Origin: an uncultured Collinsella sp.
GTDB lineage: Bacteria; Actinomycetota; Coriobacteriia; Coriobacteriales; Coriobacteriaceae
DNA length: 20,999 nt
Direction of reading: 5' to 3'
Assembly: GCA_900539035.1 (NCBI GenBank)
Contig: UQAU01000034.1
Span: 1 to 20,999, forward strand
A program made the translations under genes and the position numbers. Below are positions 17,349-20,999 of this stretch, piece by piece. Positions within the stretch are counted from its first letter, which is position 1; every line of letters starts with the position of its first letter. The notes under the pieces were generated by a model, which saw nothing but the letters and a program-made list of their open reading frames with translations, searched no databases and was not told the origin of the DNA.

Positions 17349-17377
17349 GGTCAGGCACCTAGTGCCTGACCTTTTTT
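17349..17377 (+). terminator. Rho-independent terminator after tRNA-Pro
   Basis: A perfect 10-bp stem GGTCAGGCAC / GTGCCTGACC with loop CTA is followed by six T (17372-17377). It lies ten bases behind the tRNA and closes the core block. Confidence 0.93.
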
Positions 17378-17380
17378 GTT

Positions 17381-17410
17381 TTAAGCAATTGCTTAATTTT
17401 GATTAAGCAA
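17381..17410. repeat. TTAAGCAA palindrome plus third half site
   Basis: TTAAGCAATTGCTTAA (17381-17396) is a perfect 16-base palindrome. A third copy of its half, TTAAGCAA, follows at 17403-17410. It starts four bases behind the terminator T run. This is the pattern of a dimeric DNA-binding protein operator or of a recombinase site. No regulator or integrase gene is next to it. Confidence 0.6.
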
Positions 17411-17422
17411 CAGGGTGCCAAT

Positions 17423-17516
17423 AATCTACCTACGCGATAATCGCCTTTTGCGGTTACTTGCGCGTTTTGCACACGCTTGAGCCGATTTATTAACGCGATA
17501 TGAATCTACATACGCG
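17423..17516 (+). repeat. Direct repeat AATCTAC-N-TACGCG, 80 bases apart
   Basis: AATCTACCTACGCG (17423-17436) and AATCTACATACGCG (17503-17516) match at 13 of 14 positions and start exactly 80 bases apart. ACGCGATA is also shared nearby (17432 and 17493). Confidence 0.5.
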
Positions 17517-17806
17517 TAGCTGGTATACAGCCGAGTACAGGCTGTATTTATCGCGGCGATTTACACCGATAAAGCGACTGTAACGAACAAGCGTGTCGCT
17601 GTATTTATTCCAGTAGTTCACTTGATCTGTGGACAAGTGTGCTGTTGCAACGAAACGCCAAGCGGGATGAGCTCTATACGAGGGCGTTACGAAGGTAATG
17701 GCGGGGGAGTGCGGCAGACGCTCTGAGAGCCGCTGTACGACCCCATTTCTCCTCAACCCGATAACCTGTCCTACGAACCTCAAACCGTTCGTAAACTTGC
17801 CAAAAG

Positions 17807-17834
17807 AAGGCCCGTGCAATCCTGCGCGGGCCTT
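17807..17834 (-). terminator. Terminator of the pilin-fusion gene
   Basis: The stem AAGGCCCGTG (17807-17816) / CGCGGGCCTT (17825-17834) is 10 bp with one wobble and an 8-base loop. Read on the minus strand it is followed by TTCTTTTGG. It lies about 30 bases behind the stop of the minus-strand pilin gene. Confidence 0.75.
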
Positions 17835-17865
17835 TATCCCTATGTCAGCTTATATGACAAAATGC

Positions 17866-18888
17866 CTAGAAGCTCCAGACAGGGCAGACGCAACCCGCGT
17901 ACGACGCGTAGAAGGATGGTGTCGGACCTTCGTCGCTTTTGACACGGAGGAAACCCGCAGCAGGGGCCTTCTGATACATCGTACACACCGTACGCTCCCA
18001 CCAACTTGGACCAATGGCGATGGCGGAGAAGGCATCGGGGTTCTTGACATTGTGGTTCTCCGTCACCTTGCCCCTGAAGGCCTCGTACTGGGTGCCCTCG
18101 TTGGAAGTCCAGGGATAGTCAGATGCGAGATAAGACGTCGGCACAATCTCGGAGTAGCTGAGCAGGAACAGTCTGTCGGTCGTTGCTGTCACGGCGGCAT
18201 TCTTATTCGCCTTCCCGCCACCGACGTTGTTCGTGAGCTTCCTGACGGGCTTTACCTTGGATTGGAAATCGGACGGCATCAGGTTCCAGATCTCACCGGA
18301 GTTCATCTTCGCACGGAGCTCGGACTTCTCCCAACCTCCGACATTAGTGTCGGTCGCATTCATGCGCGATCTGATTCCCGTCGAGGTGGTGAGGAACGTC
18401 AGGCCTGCCTTGCCGCTGCCATCTGCCAAGTCGTCGTGGTTGATGCCGATGATTCGGTAGGTCATGGTGTCATCGTTCGTGAGCTTGACCGACCAAGTCG
18501 TTCCCGCATCCATAGCGGCCTTCGCCTTGGCGTACACTGGCGACGCCTCGCCCTTCGCTGCGATGTCCTCGGCCACGGCCTTCTGTTCAACGAGCGTCCA
18601 GTCCTTGACGTCCTTGGCCACAGCCGCCTGTACGGTCACTGAATCGGCTCCCGCGGAACCGCCGCCGGATGCTCCGCCGCCCTCGGCGCCAGCGCTAGTC
18701 CCGCTATTCACAGTGTTGCCGACCAGGTTGAACTGGTTGCGAATGGCTCCCGCCACACCGGGTTCCGCGAACACGATGACAAGACCGATGACGGCGATGA
18801 TCAGGACGTACTCAATGATTGACTGGCCCCGGAGATTAGCCGCCCTACGAGCGACCCCCCCCCGAGGAGAAACTGCCGCTGCATGCAT
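17866..18888 (-). CDS. Flp-type pilin N-terminus fused to DUF6273-like (lectin-fold-like) domain
   Basis: This protein has 340 residues. After a short basic leader comes LRGQSIIEYVLIIAVIGL. Gly21 is followed by Gln and then Glu at +5 and Tyr at +6, exactly the Flp/Tad prepilin cleavage pattern. The hydrophobic helix spans about 22-42. A Gly/Ser/Ala-rich linker (62-82) leads to a globular part (about 130-340) with TYRIIGINHDD, RLFLLSYSEI, GPSWWERT (294-300) and an aromatic end VWSF. From memory this resembles the DUF6273 domain. Ordinary Flp pilins have only 50-80 residues, so this is a minor or tip pilin-like fusion. AGGGAG lies six bases before the ATG. A G9 run interrupts the leader (codons 9-12). 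No Tad secretion genes are in the window. Confidence 0.85.
   Translation of the reverse strand: MHAAAVSPRGGVARRAANLRGQSIIEYVLIIAVIGLVIVFAEPGVAGAIRNQFNLVGNTVNSGTSAGAEGGGASGGGSAGADSVTVQAAVAKDVKDWTLVEQKAVAEDIAAKGEASPVYAKAKAAMDAGTTWSVKLTNDDTMTYRIIGINHDDLADGSGKAGLTFLTTSTGIRSRMNATDTNVGGWEKSELRAKMNSGEIWNLMPSDFQSKVKPVRKLTNNVGGGKANKNAAVTATTDRLFLLSYSEIVPTSYLASDYPWTSNEGTQYEAFRGKVTENHNVKNPDAFSAIAIGPSWWERTVCTMYQKAPAAGFLRVKSDEGPTPSFYASYAGCVCPVWSF
18855..18863 (-). repeat. Poly-G tract (G9 on the coding strand) in the pilin leader
   Basis: Nine C on the + strand read as CGG GGG GGG GTC (Arg-Gly-Gly-Val, residues 9-12) in the pilin gene. With nine G the frame is open. With ten G, TAG follows seven codons on (GGT CGC TCG TAG). 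With eight G the shifted frame ends at TGA within about 20 codons, inside the pilin helix. This is the design of a slipped-strand phase-variation switch. Confidence 0.7.
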
Positions 18889-19080
18889 ATGCGGCTCCCT
18901 TCGCTCAGGGTGAATAGAAACGGCTTGAGCGTAGGACTATTCCAAAAGGCTGCGCAGATCTTGCCGCAGCGGCAATCACGCTGAAAGGACAAGGCGGTAA
19001 GTCGAGTCATCGTCCAGAATGGATTTGAGCGGTATCCGGTCCCAAAACGTATGCGTTTCACCATGAGAGAGGGATCTGTC

Positions 19081-19620
19081 ATGAGCTGGAAACCGAGAAA
19101 ATGCGTTATCGCCTTACTGACTTTGGCGACTCTGACGTGTTTCGCCGCCTTAATCGCCGTCAATATCAAACCGCAACACGATGCTTATCCCTCATCTTTG
19201 TCCATTAAAATGGGCCAAGATTTCAGCCTCGGCCGAAACGTCAATTATTTTGACAAGCTAAAACCTAATGAGGAAAACATCTTGATGTTCTGGGCATCGT
19301 GGTGTCAGCACTGCGAATCTCTCGTAGAGGATATGCAGCAACTTGATAATTTCGCAGCCTTAAGGAAGAACCTTTTCACTGTTTCCGAGGACAGCACGAT
19401 TGAAGAAGCCTCGGTCCATGAAGGAGACTTTCCCATATACATAGATTAAGATAAGACCGTGTATGACCAATATGAACTTGAGCATATTCCGTCCGCATTC
19501 ATACTGGATGATCAAGGAAACATCAACGGCTTATCCGAAGGAGAGGAAGAATCTCTTGCCTTATTAAAGAAATACGCCGAATACAACGGATATAAAGCGG
19601 AAGGAGGCGACATCGAGTAA
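19081..19620 (+). pseudogene. Membrane-anchored thioredoxin-like protein, interrupted by in-frame TAA
   Basis: ATG 19081 with GAGGG (19069-19073) seven bases upstream begins a 179-codon frame. It has an N-terminal membrane anchor (about 8-28) and a thioredoxin-fold domain outside the membrane. The active site is WASWCQHC (Cys75, Cys78). A TAA at 19447-19449 (codon 123) breaks the frame. The same frame then continues for 56 codons and contains HIPSAFILDDQGNI, the cis-proline strand that completes a TlpA/ResA-type thioredoxin fold. The true stop is TAA 19618. Codons are much less G/C-rich than in the core block (TTA, ATA, AAA common), which suggests transfer. It is probably a nonsense-mutated thiol oxidoreductase serving the secreted cysteine peptide next door. 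In-frame starts at 19051 and 19063 are less likely. Confidence 0.75.
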
Positions 19621-19649
19621 CTATCAAAGGCCAGATTAAGGAGCCGGCC

Positions 19650-20054
19650 ATGAAGAAATGCCTGCTCTCCATCGTCTCAGCAGCTCTTTGCCTCTCCCTT
19701 GTCATGACACCATTTGTGCCCGTTGCGGCAGCCCATGCCGACGAGGGATCTCCCGCCGAGAGCAGCGATATCTACGTCGGAGTCAATTACGACGAAAATT
19801 ACGATATATCCTTTTTTTGAGCGCGGCGCTGCACGGATTCATATTCCAAGGCGTGGTGCGATTCTCACGGATCTGCAAATAACCGCCCCGTCCCTCACAA
19901 GGTCAAGCTGAACGCGAAGGAGGAGGCTTGCCTGCGCGATCTCTAGCTTGCTGGCACCGCTGAAGTTATCTCCGGTCTCGTGGCAACCGGTCCTGACGGC
20001 GGCTTTTTTGCAACCGCAATGACATCGTACCGACTTTTCACTTGCATGTTCTGA
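19650..20054 (+). pseudogene. Sec-exported four-cysteine peptide gene with two in-frame stops
   Basis: AAGGAG (19638-19643) lies six bases before ATG 19650. The first 56 codons give a clear signal peptide (MKKCLLSIVSAALCLSL, cleavage near AHA-DEG at residue 30) and then an acidic stretch. TGA 19818-19820 stops this frame after a T7 run. The same frame continues as protein-like sequence with Cys at 19830, 19857, 19929 and 20046. A TAG at 19944-19946 breaks it, and it ends at TGA 20052. The last part (AGTAEVISGLVATGPDGG) is a Gly/Ala-rich hydrophobic segment. Total length is 134 codons. Exported size, cysteines and hydrophobic end suggest a disulfide-bonded bacteriocin-like peptide, now broken. 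I recognise no named family. If only the first part is expressed, it is a 56-residue secreted peptide. Confidence 0.6.
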
Positions 20055-20066
20055 AAGGAAGTTGCC

Positions 20067-20306
20067 ATGTTGTCGCAAAATCAATCGAGATACTTGACCA
20101 CAATCGGCTTTGCCCTGCTTGCATTACTCTTTGCTAGCGACCTTTTGCTGAAACCGCCCAAGGAACTCGTTTTGTTTGCCATATCCTGCATTTCCGCCCT
20201 TGACTTTACGGCGACCCTATTCGTCGGACTAAAGGAGAGGAAAAAAGGCGCAGTCGCTGCATCTGCCGTAGGCGTGGTCATAGCCATTGCCTCATTCTTT
20301 ATCTGA
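20067..20306 (+). CDS. Small three-helix membrane protein, possible immunity protein
   Basis: This protein has 79 residues with GAAAGGAAG directly upstream of the ATG. Three hydrophobic segments are visible (about 9-27, 33-54 and 61-79), with a short Lys/Arg loop (KERKKG) between the second and third. No named family is recognised. The gene starts 12 bases after the final stop of the secreted-peptide frame, so the two would be co-transcribed. Size, membrane topology and position behind a small exported peptide fit a bacteriocin self-immunity protein. This is inference from context. It is the only intact gene of the cassette, as would be expected if immunity is kept after the toxin gene has decayed. 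Confidence 0.65.
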   Translation: MLSQNQSRYLTTIGFALLALLFASDLLLKPPKELVLFAISCISALDFTATLFVGLKERKKGAVAASAVGVVIAIASFFI

Positions 20307-20318
20307 CACATTGGTGAT

Positions 20319-20654
20319 CTAGAGGCGATATCGTAGGAATACGACCGGGGGAGCCGGGACCAGATTGCCCGGGTTGTCCGGTCGTCTCGCGCGACGGCGC
20401 GGCGGTTCGACAGAAAGCTCTCCGGACTTCACGCCGTTTCTGATCGCATTGTAGACAGCCATCTCGTCTTCGCAGTCGGCGAGCACGCGGTGTGCGTCGT
20501 CGTTTTGGATGTCCAGTAAATCTCGAAGGTCCTCCATGCACCAGCTTCCGAGATTTGGCCATGCGCGTTGCGCGAGCTGATAAGTGTCGATTGCGATGTT
20601 GTAGTTAAAGTCCAGGCCAAAGCCGTCCCAGGCAGAACGGCTTTGTTTCCTTGA
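20319..20654 (-). pseudogene. C-terminal fragment of DnaQ-like (DEDDh) 3'-5' exonuclease
   Basis: The minus-strand frame is open from after TAA (20655-20657) to TAG at 20319. It reads WDGFGLDF, then IDTYQLAQRAWPNLGSW, then DDAHRVLADCEDEMAVYNAI. This is the ExoII-to-ExoIII part of DnaQ/epsilon-type exonucleases, with the catalytic His and Asp of HXXXXD. The N-terminal half with the DXE motif is missing and a stop lies right upstream. ATG 20537 lies within the domain and has no clear ribosome site. The last 35 residues are a Pro/Arg-rich tail. I take it as a truncated remnant. A frameshift from the overlapping frame upstream (to about 20760) is possible. Confidence 0.6.
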
Positions 20655-20677
20655 TTATCAACTTCATCCGGACACTT

Positions 20678-20713
20678 CCCGCATTCATCCGTGTGTGTAC
20701 GGATGAATGCGGG
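20678..20713. repeat. Perfect 15-bp inverted repeat
   Basis: CCCGCATTCATCCGT (20678-20692) and ACGGATGAATGCGGG (20699-20713) are exact inverted copies around a GTGTGT loop. On neither strand is there a clear T run behind it. It lies between the exonuclease fragment and the last gene and could end the minus-strand transcript of the latter or be an element end. Confidence 0.75.
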
Positions 20714-20751
20714 GTTCGATACCCCGGCGGCCTGATCGGCAGACCGCCGGG
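20710..20751. repeat. tRNA T-arm look-alike and GC-rich hairpin
   Basis: CGGGG-TTCGATA-CCCCG (20710-20726) has the form of a tRNA T arm (5-bp stem, TTCGA loop) but no tRNA surrounds it. It overlaps an 8-bp inverted repeat CCCGGCGG (20723-20730) / CCGCCGGG (20744-20751). This hairpin lies six bases behind the stop of the minus-strand gene at the window's end and may be part of its terminator. Confidence 0.5.
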
Positions 20752-20756
20752 AACTC

Positions 20757-20999
20757 TCACTCCTCGAAAAAAGCCGGCACTCGGTTAGTCCTGCGCATCT
20801 TGAAATCGCCAGACTCGTGGGAGACGTAGAGAATGCCGTCCATCCCATCTCGTGATGCATACGACAGGTGAACTGAACCGCAATCCGATCCATCATTGTC
20901 GAGAAGATCGAACGAATTCGGGTCGCTCGTTGCGGCCAAACGACCACTCAGACAAGAGCCATCGTCATTACAGATTTGCCATTCCATGTCTTCGCCTGC
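20757..20999 (-). CDS. Unknown protein, C-terminal part (partial)
   Basis: The frame is open from the window edge to TGA at 20757, 80 codons. ATG 20987 could be a start, with only a weak AGGCGAAG upstream. The frame stays open beyond it, so the gene may begin outside the window. The sequence is rich in Asp, Ser and Gly (CNDDGSC, LLDNDGSDC, HESGDF) and hydrophilic. There is no signal peptide or membrane segment. No family is recognised. Confidence 0.5.
   Translation of the reverse strand, partial: AGEDMEWQICNDDGSCLSGRLAATSDPNSFDLLDNDGSDCGSVHLSYASRDGMDGILYVSHESGDFKMRRTNRVPAFFEE

Larger units (their letters stand above)
17378..17806. other. Repeat-rich stretch without a convincing gene
   Basis: No reading frame here has both a ribosome site and a recognisable product. 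One minus-strand frame (17490-17819) lacks both. The stretch is rich in short repeats. It holds three TTAAGCAA half sites (17381-17410), the pair AATCTACCTACGCG (17423) and AATCTACATACGCG (17503), and ACGCGATA at 17432 and 17493. It also holds the palindrome TACGCGTA (17511-17518), a hairpin ATACAGCC / GGCTGTAT (17525-17547), GCTGTATTTAT at 17541 and 17598, and a hairpin TACGAAC / GTTCGTA (17772-17793). A single TGTGGACAA (17628-17636) matches the reverse of the actinobacterial DnaA box TTGTCCACA. It could be a decayed element or a regulatory region. Confidence 0.5.

Noticed and set aside
17378..17806. CRISPR array
   Set aside because: The repeats are short, present only two or three times and not evenly spaced. 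No cas genes are present.
17490..17819. A 109-codon minus-strand frame in the gene-free stretch
   Set aside because: It has no ribosome site or known motif, and it runs through the pilin terminator and several inverted repeats.
17339..17865. Template repeat of a diversity-generating retroelement
   Set aside because: I compared this stretch by eye with the last 150 bases of the pilin fusion and saw no near-copy. No reverse transcriptase is in the window.
17698..18642. A 314-codon + strand frame over the pilin fusion
   Set aside because: The minus strand has a ribosome site, a Flp prepilin signature, a recognisable C-terminal domain and a terminator. The + strand frame has none of these.
19812..19820. 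Programmed frameshift at T7 in the secreted-peptide gene
   Set aside because: The shifted frames give 30 or fewer residues without a recognisable pattern. The unshifted frame continues as protein-like sequence with regularly placed cysteines, so a nonsense change fits better.
19447..19946. Selenocysteine, pyrrolysine or an altered genetic code explaining the stops
   Set aside because: All three stop types occur in two neighbouring genes, the core genes use all of them as normal stops, and no SECIS-like structure was evident.

Overview
The window looks like a chromosomal segment of a high-GC Gram-positive, most likely a Coriobacteriia member such as Collinsella. The basis is the strong G/C third-position codon bias, GGAGG-type ribosome binding sites before almost every gene, and the colinear run scpA-scpB-rluB-cmk-plsC-ispH-DUF512-der-plsY-gpsA. 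The genus is an inference from gene content. No database search was possible.

Layout. (1) Positions 1-72 hold the 3' end of an alanine-type tRNA or tmRNA and its terminator. (2) Positions 104-17203 are a compact block of 17 genes, all on the + strand, mostly with overlaps or very short gaps. They are an ABC-F ATPase, a small membrane protein, an M50 metalloprotease, ScpA, ScpB, an RluB-type pseudouridine synthase, Cmk, a PlsC-like acyltransferase, IspH, a PDZ/radical-SAM/DUF512 protein, Der, PlsY, GpsA, Rpe, a NifS/IscS-type cysteine desulfurase, a NIF3/DUF34 protein, a coiled-coil zinc-ribbon protein and CoaBC. (With the last three this is 18 reading frames if the small membrane ORF is counted as a gene.) Together they serve translation and ribosome assembly, chromosome segregation, phospholipid synthesis (PlsC, PlsY, GpsA), isoprenoid synthesis, Fe-S supply and cofactor synthesis. 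(3) tRNA-Pro(GGG), with its own promoter inside the end of coaBC and a strong terminator, closes the core block.

(4) From about 17378 to the end the character changes to accessory DNA: lower GC in places, repeats, broken genes and strand switches. It begins with about 490 bp of repeat-rich DNA without a convincing gene. Next, on the minus strand, is a Flp-type pilin N-terminus fused to a large C-terminal domain that resembles DUF6273. A run of nine G lies in its leader, so that gaining or losing one G would stop translation early. Then follows an AT-richer + strand cassette. It has a membrane-anchored thioredoxin-like gene with one in-frame TAA, a secreted four-cysteine peptide gene whose single frame carries two in-frame stops, and an intact small three-helix membrane protein. 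I read it as a decayed bacteriocin-like cassette (disulfide helper, Sec-exported peptide, immunity protein). That is inference. The window ends with a minus-strand fragment of a DnaQ-type exonuclease, strong inverted repeats including a tRNA T-arm look-alike, and the C-terminal part of an unrecognised protein.

The best leads are the probable phase-variable pilin-lectin fusion and the bacteriocin-like cassette with three in-frame stops.
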